A DNA stretch of 64,000 nucleotides, taken from Devosia sediminis. GTDB lineage: Bacteria > Pseudomonadota > Alphaproteobacteria > Rhizobiales > Devosiaceae. This document shows, in pieces, positions 25,477-33,814 of this stretch (within the stretch, counting starts at the first letter, position 1; each line of letters starts with the position of its first letter). The notes under the pieces were generated by a model, which did not search any database, was not told where the DNA came from, and saw only the letters and a list, made by a program, of their open reading frames with translations. The stretch spans positions 62,001 through 126,000 of the forward strand of contig NZ_JAEKMH010000005.1 in NCBI RefSeq assembly GCF_016411825.1. The letters run 5' to 3'. The position numbers and the translations under genes are program-made.

Positions 25477-28383
25477 ATGTCCCACCCTGCGTTCGAGCTT
25501 GTCCGCGACGAGACCATTGCCGAGATCAATTCGCAGGCGCTGCTCTATCGGCACAAAAAGACCGGGGCGGAGGTGTTGAGCCTCGTCAATGCGGACGAGA
25601 ACAAGGTCTTCGGAATTACCTTCAAGACGCCGCCGGAAGACTCGACCGGCATCGCGCATATCCTTGAGCATTCGGTGCTGTGCGGCAGCCGGAAGTATCC
25701 GGTGAAAAAGCCCTTCGTGGAGCTGTTGAAGGGTTCGATGCACACCTTCCTCAACGCCATGACCTATCCCGATAAAACCGCCTATCCGGTGGCCAGCCAG
25801 AACCTCAAGGATTTTTACAACCTTGTGGATGTGTACCTGGATGCGGTGCTGTTTCCGCTGATATCGGAGGACACGTTCAGCCAAGAAGGCTGGCATTACG
25901 AGCTCGAAAGCCTTGATGCGCCGCTGGTCTACAAGGGCGTGGTGTTCAACGAGATGAAGGGCGTCTATTCCTCGCCCGACTCGGTGATGCATACCCAGAC
26001 GCAGACGGCGCTTTATCCCGACACCACCTATGGCAAGAGTTCGGGTGGTGATCCAAAAGTCATTCCTGACCTCACCTACCAGCAGTTCAAGCGCTTCCAC
26101 GAAACCTTTTACCACCCGTCCAATGCGCGCGTGGTGTTTTCGGGCGATGACGCGCCGGAGAAGCGCCTCGACATTCTCGACAGCTATTTCAGCCAGTTCG
26201 ATCGCATCGACCCTAAGTCGGATGTGGCGCTGCAACCGCGCTGGAACGCGCCGCGCCAGGTCAGCGGCACCTATGCCGGTACGGTCGATCCTGAGAAGCG
26301 CCGCGATGGCATGGTCTCGGTAAACTGGCTGATCGACCCGCCCGAGACGCGCGAGGAGACGCTGAGCTTTGGCCTTTTGAGCTACCTTCTGGCGGGCAAT
26401 GCCGCCGCGCCCCTGCGCAAGCGGCTCACCGAAAGCGGGCTGGGCGAGGGCATGATCGGCGGTGGGATTTCCACCCATCTGAGGCAGCCCATGGGTGGGT
26501 TCGGGCTCAAGGGCGTCGATCCCGCGAATGCCGAAAAGGTCGAGGCGCTGGTGCTCGATGCGCTCAAGGACATCGCCGAGACCGGCTTTTCCGAGGAGCA
26601 GCGAGCCGCCGCGATCAATACGTTCGAATTCAACCTGCGCGAGCAGAATACCGGCGGCACGCCGCGCGGCATGACCTACATGTTCACCGCGCTCGGCGGC
26701 TGGCTGCATGGCGGCGATCCCCTGGCGCCGCTGGCCTTTGAAGAGGCCCTGCAAAGCCTCAAGGACAAGGCGGCGAAGGGGCATTTCGAAAGCGAAATCC
26801 GGCGTCTCTTCCTCGACAATTCGCATCGCCTGACCTCGAAGATCGAAGCGGATCCCGAGCAGGGTGCGCGCGAGGCCAAGGCCGAGGCGGACCGGCTCGC
26901 CACAGTGCGGGACGGGCTCGACGCGGCGGACCTTGAGGCAGTGCTGGAGCGCACCGAGCGCCTCAAGGCGTTGCAGGAAAGCGTCGACCGGCCGGAAGAC
27001 CTGGCCAAGATTCCGACGCTGACGCTGGACGATCTCGACCGCGACATCCGCACCGTGCCCACCGAGGAGAGCCGGATCGCGGGGGCGCGGACGCTTTACC
27101 ACGACCTGCCGACACTGGGCATTCTCTACCTCGACGTGGGGTTCGATCTCCACGCGGTGGACAAGAACCTTTTGCCCTACCTGCCGCTGTTCGGGCGGGC
27201 GCTGCTGCAGACCGGGACGAGCACGGAAGATTTCGTATCGCTGACGCAGCGCATCGGCCGGACCACCGGCGGGGTCGCGCAGCATCGGGGCCTCGCCACC
27301 CGGCAGGATGGCCAGGGCACGGCAGCCTGGTTCTTCCTTTCAGGCAAGTCGGTGCCCGACAAGTTCGGCGCGATGCTCGATATTCTCGGGGATGTGCTGC
27401 TCGATGCGCAATTGTCCAACAAGGACCGTTTCCGGCAGATGGCGCTGGAGGAAAAGGCCGGCTTCGAGGCGCGGCTGGTGCCGGCCGGCAATGCCTTTGC
27501 CGATACCCGCATCAAGGCCGGCCTGACGGAAGCGGGCTGGATTTCCGAAGCGATGAGTGGCGTCAGCTATCTCGGCTTCCTCAAGGATCTGGTCAAGCGC
27601 GTGGATACGGACTGGGCCGGGGTCGAGGCAGCGCTCAAGCGCATCCGCGACCTGCTGTTCAACCGCGACCGCATGGTCATCAATCTGACGGCGGATGGCA
27701 GCCTCTGGAGCGAAGCGCGGACGGCGCTGGAAGGCTTTGTCGACCGGCTGCCGGACGCCAAGCATGCCGATGCTGACTGGACCCACAGCCTGACGCCCAA
27801 GAACGAGGGCCTCGTGATCCCGGCGCAGGTCAATTATGTGGGCAAGGGCGCGAACCTCAAGGCGCTGGGCCTCCAGCTCAGCGCGGCCTCGGCAGTGGCG
27901 CTACGGCTGCTCAACACCACCTATCTCTGGGACAAGGTGCGAGTGCAGGGCGGCGCCTATGGCGGATCGAGCCGGTTCGACCTCAGTTCGGGCAATTTTG
28001 CCTTCCTGTCCTATCGCGATCCGAACCTGCTCAAAACGCTCGACGCCTATGACGGCGCTGCCAAGGCGCTGCGGGCGGAAATCGGCGACACCGACCTCGT
28101 GCGCTCGGTAATTGGGGTGGTCGGCGATCTCGACCGGCCAGAATTCCCCGATGCCAAGGGCTATTCGGCGATGTGGCGCATTCTCAACGGCACGAGCGAC
28201 GAGTTGCGCCAGCAGCGGCGCGACGAAATCCTCGGCACCAGCCGGGCCGATTTTCTGGCTCTTGCCGACGCCATCGACCTTGTGGCCGAAAAGGGCCATG
28301 TCGTGGTGCTGGGCGGAGAAGCGGCGATCAATGCCGCCAATGAAAAGCGCCCGGGACTGCTCGATGTGAGCAAGGTGGCTTGA
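25477..28383 (+). CDS. insulinase-family (M16C, presequence-protease-like) metallopeptidase
   Basis: 968 residues from ATG 25477, preceded by AGAAGAG; an in-frame GTG nine bases earlier is possible. The inverted zinc motif HILEH (61-65) binds Zn through both His, with the Glu as catalytic base. The third ligand is probably a Glu in the GVVFNEMKGVYSS region. The length, the N-terminal SLVNADENKVFGITF and the central M16C-associated domain match the PreP/Cym1 subgroup, which degrades short unstructured peptides such as targeting sequences. There is no signal peptide, so it is probably cytoplasmic. It is followed by a class 2 palindrome. Confidence 0.92.
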   Translation: MSHPAFELVRDETIAEINSQALLYRHKKTGAEVLSLVNADENKVFGITFKTPPEDSTGIAHILEHSVLCGSRKYPVKKPFVELLKGSMHTFLNAMTYPDKTAYPVASQNLKDFYNLVDVYLDAVLFPLISEDTFSQEGWHYELESLDAPLVYKGVVFNEMKGVYSSPDSVMHTQTQTALYPDTTYGKSSGGDPKVIPDLTYQQFKRFHETFYHPSNARVVFSGDDAPEKRLDILDSYFSQFDRIDPKSDVALQPRWNAPRQVSGTYAGTVDPEKRRDGMVSVNWLIDPPETREETLSFGLLSYLLAGNAAAPLRKRLTESGLGEGMIGGGISTHLRQPMGGFGLKGVDPANAEKVEALVLDALKDIAETGFSEEQRAAAINTFEFNLREQNTGGTPRGMTYMFTALGGWLHGGDPLAPLAFEEALQSLKDKAAKGHFESEIRRLFLDNSHRLTSKIEADPEQGAREAKAEADRLATVRDGLDAADLEAVLERTERLKALQESVDRPEDLAKIPTLTLDDLDRDIRTVPTEESRIAGARTLYHDLPTLGILYLDVGFDLHAVDKNLLPYLPLFGRALLQTGTSTEDFVSLTQRIGRTTGGVAQHRGLATRQDGQGTAAWFFLSGKSVPDKFGAMLDILGDVLLDAQLSNKDRFRQMALEEKAGFEARLVPAGNAFADTRIKAGLTEAGWISEAMSGVSYLGFLKDLVKRVDTDWAGVEAALKRIRDLLFNRDRMVINLTADGSLWSEARTALEGFVDRLPDAKHADADWTHSLTPKNEGLVIPAQVNYVGKGANLKALGLQLSAASAVALRLLNTTYLWDKVRVQGGAYGGSSRFDLSSGNFAFLSYRDPNLLKTLDAYDGAAKALRAEIGDTDLVRSVIGVVGDLDRPEFPDAKGYSAMWRILNGTSDELRQQRRDEILGTSRADFLALADAIDLVAEKGHVVVLGGEAAINAANEKRPGLLDVSKVA

Positions 28384-28408
28384 GGCGGTATTCTTCTCAC
28401 CACCGGCT

Positions 28409-28480
28409 GTCATCCCGGCGAAAGCCGGGATCCATCTTGAAATCTCAGGATGGGCCCCGGCTTTCGCCGGGGTGACATCC
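28409..28480. repeat. class 2 palindrome pair (CCCGGCGAAAGCCGGG..CCCCGGCTTTCGCCGGGG)
   Basis: Full copy: TGTCATCCCGGC-GAAA-GCCGGG, a spacer with CCATCTTGAAATCTCAGGAT, then CCCCGGC-TTTC-GCCGGGG-TGACA. The two halves are inverted copies. It lies between the convergent protease and esterase genes. Confidence 0.85.
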
Positions 28481-28493
28481 ATGGGTGATCGAA

Positions 28494-29501
28494 CTAGTTG
28501 CTCAAAATTTCCGCCAAATAGGGCAGGCTGACATCCATGCGGTAGTCGACGCCGGAATGGTTGTCTGGAAATTCCTCGTAGCGGTGGCTGATGCCCTGGC
28601 GCTCGAGCTCGCGGTGGATGCGGCGGGTGCCGTAGAGGATTTCGTATTGGTCCTCGGTGCCGCAATCGAGGAAGAAGCCCTTCAATTTGCTGATGCTGCC
28701 GGCCTGGGTCTTGGCCATCTGCGCCGGGTCCCATTTGAGCCAATTGGCCCAGCGGTCCTCGATGATTTCACAGGTGTCGAGCGTGACCGGCAGGCGGAGG
28801 CCGAGAAATTCTCCGGGCGCGGGATCGAAGCTGGCGGCCTGGCAGAGGAACATCAGGATATGGGTGTCCTTGCCGTCGAGCTTGGGCTTGGCTTCGAAGG
28901 CGGCCATCCATTTTTCGATGGAACTGTCTTGCTTGGCGAGGGCGCGCAGCACGTCGGGAAAGCCGCCGAGATAGAGGTTTTCAAAGCCGGCATCGCCCGA
29001 ATGGCTGGCGGCGGCGGCCCAGACATCGGGATGGCGCATGGCATGGACCAGGGCGCCGAAGCCGCCCGAGGATTTGCCGAAAACGCCGCGCCGGCCGGAG
29101 CCGCCACAGGAGAATTTCTGTTCCACAGCGGTCAGGACCTCGGCGATGAGGAAATCCTCGTAGTTCCCGAGAACGGGCGAGTTCACATATTGATTGCCAC
29201 CGAGGCGGGAAAAGCAGTCGGGGAAAGCGACGACGACCGGGGCCATCTTGCCCTCGCCGATCAGCCGATCGAGGCGCTCGGGAACGTTCTCGGTAAAGCT
29301 CTTCCAGGCGGTGTGGGCGGGGCCGCCGGCGGTGTAGCCGACGAGATCGACGAGCAGGGGCAGGTTTTTGCCGTCGTGGCCATGGGGCACATAGACGTCG
29401 ACGATGCGCGTAGTTGGGTCACCGAGCAGGTTGCCCTTGAGGGCTTGGCTATCGATGGTGAGGCGATGGACGGTGCCGGCGGGGTGGGTGGTCTTGCGCA
29501 T
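28494..29501 (-). CDS. alpha/beta-hydrolase esterase (putative esterase family, PF00756-like)
   Basis: 335 residues from ATG 29501, with GAGGAG upstream. The nucleophile motif is GKSSGG (Ser in FGKSSGGFGA, about residue 150), and the late segment FPDNHSGVDYR supplies the likely catalytic His. The family includes S-formylglutathione hydrolases, feruloyl esterases and enterobactin esterases. The exact substrate is unclear, and the GKSSGG elbow is a variant of G-x-S-x-G. There is no signal peptide. It is monocistronic, convergent with the M16 protease. Confidence 0.8.
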   Translation of the reverse strand: MRKTTHPAGTVHRLTIDSQALKGNLLGDPTTRIVDVYVPHGHDGKNLPLLVDLVGYTAGGPAHTAWKSFTENVPERLDRLIGEGKMAPVVVAFPDCFSRLGGNQYVNSPVLGNYEDFLIAEVLTAVEQKFSCGGSGRRGVFGKSSGGFGALVHAMRHPDVWAAAASHSGDAGFENLYLGGFPDVLRALAKQDSSIEKWMAAFEAKPKLDGKDTHILMFLCQAASFDPAPGEFLGLRLPVTLDTCEIIEDRWANWLKWDPAQMAKTQAGSISKLKGFFLDCGTEDQYEILYGTRRIHRELERQGISHRYEEFPDNHSGVDYRMDVSLPYLAEILSN

Positions 29502-29565
29502 GGGGGGCTCCTCGGGTTGGTCTTCTTTTAGGAGACACAGCCGCTGATGCAAGCCTTGGCCTCCC

Positions 29566-29625
29566 CCTCACCGACCCGGCTGCGCCGGGCCACCACTCCC
29601 CGATGGGGAGAGGAATTGAGGGGCT
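29566..29625. repeat. partial class 1 palindrome
   Basis: CCTCCCCCTCACCGACCCGG..CCGGGCCACC followed by CTCCCCGATGGGGAGAGG. One arm of the long class 1 element, between divergent genes. Confidence 0.7.
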
Positions 29626-29698
29626 GGTGACATGGGATGACACCGAGCCCCTCTAATGTCGGGTGAACCGGACTTCTTCCAGAGTCGTTGTGCGCAAC

Positions 29699-30703
29699 AT
29701 GGTACAGCCCATCCTCAACCGCGATCTCTATGTGCCTGCCATCGACGCCTGGATCGACCCGTCGACGCCCAGGCCACGCGCCATCATCACCCATGGTCAT
29801 GCCGACCATGCCCGCTCGGGGCATGGGGCGGTGCTGGCGACGCCGGAAACCATTGCCATCATGAAGGTGCGCTATGGCGAGGATTGCGCCGGGCAGTTTC
29901 AGAGCCTGCCGCTGGGCGAGCGGCTGGTGATGGACAATGCGGTGGTGAGCCTCCATCCGGCCGGGCATATCTTGGGATCGGCGCAGGTGCTGATCGAAGC
30001 GCAGGGGCAAAGGGCGCTGGTGACCGGCGACTACAAGCGCCTGCCGGACCGGACCTCGGAGGCGTATGAAAAGGTCGATTGTGACCTGATGGTCACCGAG
30101 GCAACGTTCGGGCTGCCAGTGTTCCAGCATCCCGATCCCAAGGACGAGATTGCGCGCCTCCTCAAATCGGTGGCCGACCAGCCCGAGCGCTGTCACCTCG
30201 TCGGATCCTATGCCCTGGGCAAGGCGCAGCGGGTGATCGCGCTGTTGCGCGATGCCGGCTGGGACAAGCCGATTTACCTTCATGGCGCCATGATCCGGCT
30301 TTGTGAGCTTTACCAAGAGCTGGGCGTTCCCTTAGGCGAACTGCTGCCGGCGACGGGCATGCCGAAGGCCGCCATGGCGGGGCAGATCGTCATTGCGCCG
30401 CCTTCGGCGATCCGCGATCGCTGGAGCCGGCGCTTTCCCGACCCCGTCGTGTGCCAGGCCTCGGGCTGGATGAGCATCAAGCAGCGGGCGCGGCAGGCTC
30501 TGGTGGAACTGCCGCTGGTGATTTCGGACCACTGCGACTGGCGCGAGCTCAATCAGTCGGTGCTGGAAAGCGGGGCAGGGACCATCTGGGTGACGCATGG
30601 GCGCGAGGATGCGCTGGTCTATTGGTGCCGGCAGCAGGGGCTGGAGGCCGAGCCGCTGGCGCTGCCGGGGCTGGATGACGATGGCGGGGAGGGTGGGGAA
30701 TGA
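29699..30703 (+). CDS. ligase-associated DNA exonuclease (metallo-beta-lactamase/beta-CASP family)
   Basis: 334 residues from ATG 29699; in-frame starts at 29663 and 29690 are possible. Metal-binding motifs: THGHADHA, HPAGHILGS, VTGDY, and a late SDHCDW and VTHG. These match the Artemis/SNM1-like exonuclease family found next to ATP-dependent ligases. Its stop overlaps the ligase start (ATGA), so the two are co-translated. It is presumed to trim DNA ends before ligation. The usual third and fourth partners, a DEXH helicase and a ligase-associated phosphoesterase, are not adjacent here. Confidence 0.9.
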   Translation: MVQPILNRDLYVPAIDAWIDPSTPRPRAIITHGHADHARSGHGAVLATPETIAIMKVRYGEDCAGQFQSLPLGERLVMDNAVVSLHPAGHILGSAQVLIEAQGQRALVTGDYKRLPDRTSEAYEKVDCDLMVTEATFGLPVFQHPDPKDEIARLLKSVADQPERCHLVGSYALGKAQRVIALLRDAGWDKPIYLHGAMIRLCELYQELGVPLGELLPATGMPKAAMAGQIVIAPPSAIRDRWSRRFPDPVVCQASGWMSIKQRARQALVELPLVISDHCDWRELNQSVLESGAGTIWVTHGREDALVYWCRQQGLEAEPLALPGLDDDGGEGGE

Positions 30704-32265
30704 AGCGTTTCGCCGATCTGCTCGAACTCCTTGCGCTGACCCCGTCGCGGACGCGCAAGATCGCGGCGCTGGCGCAGTATTTTGCCGAGGTGCCGGATCC
30801 CGACCGCGGGCTGGCGCTGGCGGCGCTGACCGGGGAAATGGATATTCGCAACGTCAAGCCGGCGCTGTTGCGGGACACGGTGCTGGCGGAGGTGGACGCG
30901 ACGCTGTTTGCGTTGAGCTACGACTATGTCGGGGACCTGGGGGAAACCATTGCGCTGATCTGGCCCCATCATGGAGAGGGTGAACTGCCGCGCCTCAGCG
31001 AGGTGGTCGACATTCTCAACCGGACCAGTAAGGCCGAGCTGCCAAGAGTGATCGGCGGCATGCTGACCCAGGCGGCGATCCACGAACGTTGGGCGTTGGT
31101 GAAGCTCGCCACCGGGGCGCTGCGCATCGGCGTTTCGGCGCGCCTCGCCAAGACGGCGCTGAGCGAAATGAGCGGCGTCGACGTGCAGGAGATCGAGGAA
31201 GTCTGGCATGGGCTCAAGCCGCCTTATGGCGAACTGTTCGCCTGGCTCGAAGGCAGGGCGGCGCGGCCCGACATCGACCATACGGCGCGCTTCCACCCAC
31301 TGATGCTGTCCAATCCGATCGAGGAGGGCGATTTTGCCAAGCTCGACCCGCGCGATTTTTCCGCCGAGTGGAAATGGGATGGTATCCGCGTGCAACTGGT
31401 GCTGGGCAAGGATGGCGCCTCGCTGTTCTCGCGTACCGGCGACGATATTGCTGCGAGCTTTCCCGATGTGGTCGAGGCGGCCATGGGCCGCGCGGTGCTC
31501 GATGGCGAGCTGCTGGTGGGGCACGATTTCGAGGCGAAGAGCTTCAATGACCTCCAGCAGCGGCTCAACCGCAAGGTCGCCCAGGGCAAGCAGATGGCGG
31601 AGCTGCCGGCCTTTGTGCGGGTCTATGACATGCTGTTCGATGGTGACGAGGATATCCGCGCGCTTGGCTGGGAGGGCAGGCGCGAGCGGCTCGAAAAATG
31701 GTTTGCCAAGAATCCGCAGACGCGGCTCGACCTGTCCGAAGTGCTGAGCTTCGGCGACTGGGACGATCTCGGTCGGCTGCGGCGCATGGGCGCCGACGAG
31801 CATGGCCATGAAGGGGTGATGATCAAGCTGCGGACCGCGCCTTATGTGCCGGGGCGGCCGAAAGGCTTCTGGTTCAAATGGAAGCGCGACCCGAATGTGG
31901 TCGATGCGGTGCTGATGTATGCGCAGCGCGGGCACGGCAAGCGTTCGTCCTTCTATTCGGACTATACGTTCGGCGTGTGGAAGGGCAACGAGATCGTGCC
32001 CATCGGCAAGGCCTATTTCGGCTTTACCGACGAGGAGCTGAAACAGCTCGACCGCTGGATCCGCGCCAATACCATCCAGGCCTTCGGGCCGGTGCGCGAG
32101 GTGAAGAAGGAACTGGTGTTCGAGGTGGCCTTCGACTCGGCGCAAAAAAGCGGACGGCACAAGTCGGGCGTGGCGCTCAGGTTTCCGCGGATCAACCGGA
32201 TCCGCTGGGACAAGCCGGCCAACGAGGCGGCGCGGCTCGAGGATATGGATGCGTTTGTGGGGTAG
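30700..32265 (+). CDS. ATP-dependent DNA ligase (LigB/LigC-like, with exonuclease partner)
   Basis: 521 residues. The adenylated Lys is K225 in EWKWDGIR (motif I). Motif III (VRVYDMLFDGDED), motif IV (HEGVMIKL) and motif V (FWFKWKRD) follow in order, then an OB-fold. About 200 residues of N-terminal DNA-binding domain precede the catalytic core, as in the bacterial ligases that travel with the beta-CASP exonuclease. The enzyme seals nicks in repair and is distinct from NAD-dependent LigA. It is co-translated with the upstream exonuclease gene. Confidence 0.92.
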   Translation: MKRFADLLELLALTPSRTRKIAALAQYFAEVPDPDRGLALAALTGEMDIRNVKPALLRDTVLAEVDATLFALSYDYVGDLGETIALIWPHHGEGELPRLSEVVDILNRTSKAELPRVIGGMLTQAAIHERWALVKLATGALRIGVSARLAKTALSEMSGVDVQEIEEVWHGLKPPYGELFAWLEGRAARPDIDHTARFHPLMLSNPIEEGDFAKLDPRDFSAEWKWDGIRVQLVLGKDGASLFSRTGDDIAASFPDVVEAAMGRAVLDGELLVGHDFEAKSFNDLQQRLNRKVAQGKQMAELPAFVRVYDMLFDGDEDIRALGWEGRRERLEKWFAKNPQTRLDLSEVLSFGDWDDLGRLRRMGADEHGHEGVMIKLRTAPYVPGRPKGFWFKWKRDPNVVDAVLMYAQRGHGKRSSFYSDYTFGVWKGNEIVPIGKAYFGFTDEELKQLDRWIRANTIQAFGPVREVKKELVFEVAFDSAQKSGRHKSGVALRFPRINRIRWDKPANEAARLEDMDAFVG

Positions 32266-32280
32266 GCTCACTCATCTTTC

Positions 32281-32360
32281 GTCATTGCCCGGCTTGTCCG
32301 GGCAATCCACCCTTTCTTTGACGGCGACAGGTGGATCACCGGGACAAGCCGGTGATGACG
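32281..32360. repeat. class 3 palindrome, two adjacent copies
   Basis: GTCATTGCCCGGCTTGTCCG-GGCAATCCAC at 32281, and a variant GGTGGATCACCGGGACAAGC-CGGTGATGACG from 32330. The two copies are in opposite orientation. Confidence 0.8.
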
Positions 32361-32367
32361 ATGAACA

Positions 32368-32409
32368 GGCAACCTCAAGATGGGCCCCGGCTTTCGCCGG
32401 GGTGACATC
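32368..32409. repeat. class 2 palindrome, right half only
   Basis: AACCTCAAGATGGGCCCCGG..CTTTCGCCGGGGTGACAT. It ends 26 bases before the next gene's start codon. Confidence 0.8.
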
Positions 32410-32435
32410 GTGTGAGTGTGAAGATCGGAGGCAAT

Positions 32436-32747
32436 ATGTCATCGCGAAGCAATCACCAGCGGCTGGTAGCGCTGGAAAAGCAGATGGACGCGGCGGCGGC
32501 CGATTTCGATTTCGAGAAGGCGGCGGCGCTGCGCGATGAGATTGCGCGGCTCAGGGGCGAGTATGGCGACGCGACCGAGGTCGTCGGCGAAGACGGGGAG
32601 ACAGTGAAGGTGGTGGTGGGGCAGGCGCCGCCGGGGCAGATCGGGCTCGGCTCCAACGCGCCGCTCCGGCAGCCGCCCAAGGGGTGGGTGAAGCCAAAAA
32701 AGCCGCCAACGCTAACGAAGAACCACAAGCCCAGAGGCGGACGCTAG
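32436..32747 (+). CDS. UVR (UvrB/UvrC-interaction) motif protein
   Basis: 103 residues from ATG 32436, preceded by a good GGAGG. Residues about 12-45 (LVALEKQMDAAAADFDFEKA and onward) form the UVR motif helix-hairpin used for UvrB-UvrC contact and also found in ClpC and McsA. The C-terminal half is rich in Pro, Lys and Gly (LRQPPKGWVKPKKPP) and is probably disordered. The function is unknown; a role in repair or as a protease adaptor is only suggested by the motif. It converges on the toxin gene, overlapping it by 4 bp. Confidence 0.75.
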   Translation: MSSRSNHQRLVALEKQMDAAAADFDFEKAAALRDEIARLRGEYGDATEVVGEDGETVKVVVGQAPPGQIGLGSNAPLRQPPKGWVKPKKPPTLTKNHKPRGGR

Positions 32748-33013
32748 CCTTTCCGGTAGTGATAGCGACATTGCGCTATTTCGAGGGAGTGTTCGTCCGC
32801 CCGATAGACCAGGCGGTGCTCTTCGTCGATCCTTCTCGACCACCAACCTGCATATTCGTATCGCAGCAGTTCAGGCCGTCCGGACCCCGACTCAGGAGTG
32901 CGTTGGCACTCTTTGATCAACGCATTGATCTTGCGCAGGACCTTGCGGTCGCTTTCCTGCCAGAAAAGATAGTCCTGCCAGGCGTCGTCCGAAAATGTGA
33001 CGCGCCTACTCAA
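32744..33013 (-). CDS. yoeB: YoeB-family toxin (RelE superfamily mRNA interferase)
   Basis: 89 residues. YoeB features are TFSDDAWQDYLFWQ at the start, then RRIDEEHRLVYR and the C-terminal CRYHY, containing the Glu, Arg, His and terminal Tyr expected in the active site. YoeB cleaves ribosome-bound mRNA. The gene overlaps the antitoxin gene by 8 bp and lies downstream of it, the standard yefM-yoeB order. There are no signs of inactivation. Confidence 0.93.
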   Translation of the reverse strand: MSRRVTFSDDAWQDYLFWQESDRKVLRKINALIKECQRTPESGSGRPELLRYEYAGWWSRRIDEEHRLVYRADEHSLEIAQCRYHYRKG

Positions 33014-33260
33014 TCAGCTTTCTCTCCACACCCTTGCCCGCATCCAGGTCGGCTATCGATCGCCGAAGCCTTTCGGCATTGGCAGGGCTACTGAGCAGAT
33101 ATGCCGTTTCTTGCCAGGCATTGAAATCCTCGAGCGACATGACAACGGCAGCGTCCTTGCCGCCGGGGCGCGTAATGATCAGAGGCACATGGTCCTCAAC
33201 CGCTGCGTCGATGTCGGCTGCGATATTCTTACGGAAGTCAGAAATGGACTTGGCGCGCAT
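33006..33260 (-). CDS. yefM: YefM-family antitoxin (Phd/YefM)
   Basis: 84 residues from ATG 33260, with AAGGAG upstream. The N-terminal DNA-binding part (MRAKSISDFRKNIAADIDAA) and the VVMSLEDFNAWQETAYLL segment are typical of Phd/YefM antitoxins. The C-terminal tail neutralises YoeB. YefM with YoeB normally represses the operon's own promoter. A nested inverted repeat upstream is the likely operator. Confidence 0.93.
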   Translation of the reverse strand: MRAKSISDFRKNIAADIDAAVEDHVPLIITRPGGKDAAVVMSLEDFNAWQETAYLLSSPANAERLRRSIADLDAGKGVERKLIE

Positions 33261-33265
33261 TGAGG

Positions 33266-33314
33266 GTCTCCTTGAAATTAAGGTACGAAATTACGTACAA
33301 AAATTCAAGGAGAC
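33266..33314. promoter_or_regulatory. nested inverted repeats, likely yefM-yoeB operator/promoter
   Basis: An 11-bp perfect inverted repeat, GTCTCCTTGAA (33266-33276) and TTCAAGGAGAC (33304-33314), encloses a GTACG-N6-CGTAC dyad (33283-33298). YefM operators carry short TGTACA-like palindromes, so the inner dyad fits. The left outer arm contains the antitoxin ribosome binding site. Confidence 0.6.
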
Positions 33315-33367
33315 CGCTTCTGCGCGCTGTGAGATGGTTCACCCGGTCGAGCAGGGTGGTGATGAAG

Positions 33368-33417
33368 GCCCCCTCACCCGGCGCTGCGCGCCGACCTCTC
33401 CCCGAGAGGGAGAGGTG
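33368..33417. repeat. class 1 palindrome, one arm
   Basis: GGCCCCCTCACCC, then GCGCTGCGCGCC, then GACCTCTCCCC-GAGAGGGAGAGGT. Same family as 9282-9409. It lies between the TA promoter and the MerR gene's 3' end. Confidence 0.8.
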
Positions 33418-33418
33418 A

Positions 33419-33814
33419 CTACCCCGCCTTCTTGGTGAGCCTTTGTTCGGCGAGCTGCTTGATGTCGCGCAGTTCGTTTATGGTGGTTTCGAGGTCGTTG
33501 CGTTGGCGTTCGAGGAGGGCGAGGCGCTCGTCGACCTTGCCGGCGAGGAGGTTGACCTGCTGGGCGCGGTCGGCGTCGTAGAGGCTGAGATAGTCCGAAA
33601 TGTCGCGCAGGGTGAAACCCAGGCGCTTGCCGCGCAGGATGAGGATCAGCCGCGCGCGGTCACGCTTCCTGAAGATGCGGGTGGCGCCGACCCGCTCGGG
33701 GGAGAGCAGGCCCTTGGATTCATAGAAGCGGATGGCCCGGGTCGATATGCCGAACTCGCTGGCGAGGTCGGCAATCGAAAACAGGTCCTGGTTTTCCGCG
33801 TCGGGACGGGTCAC
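33419..33814 (-). CDS. MerR-family transcriptional regulator (LiuR-like), probable fatty-acid degradation regulator
   Basis: 131 residues from GTG 33814. The MerR winged helix is clear (FSIADLASEFGISTRAIRFY, then ESKGLL), followed by a long dimerisation coiled coil and a short tail, with no Cys metal site. The GTG overlaps the fadD stop (GTGA), so it is co-translated with the acyl-CoA ligase. From memory, similar MerR proteins (LiuR) regulate branched-chain amino acid and fatty acid degradation genes in proteobacteria. Two identical-pattern boxes upstream of fadD and fadE are its likely targets. Confidence 0.8.
   Translation of the reverse strand: MTRPDAENQDLFSIADLASEFGISTRAIRFYESKGLLSPERVGATRIFRKRDRARLILILRGKRLGFTLRDISDYLSLYDADRAQQVNLLAGKVDERLALLERQRNDLETTINELRDIKQLAEQRLTKKAG

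Noticed and set aside
32436..33260. UVR-motif gene as a third member of the toxin-antitoxin module
   Set aside because: It is on the opposite strand, has its own ribosome binding site and shows no antitoxin feature. The four-base overlap is at the 3' ends.
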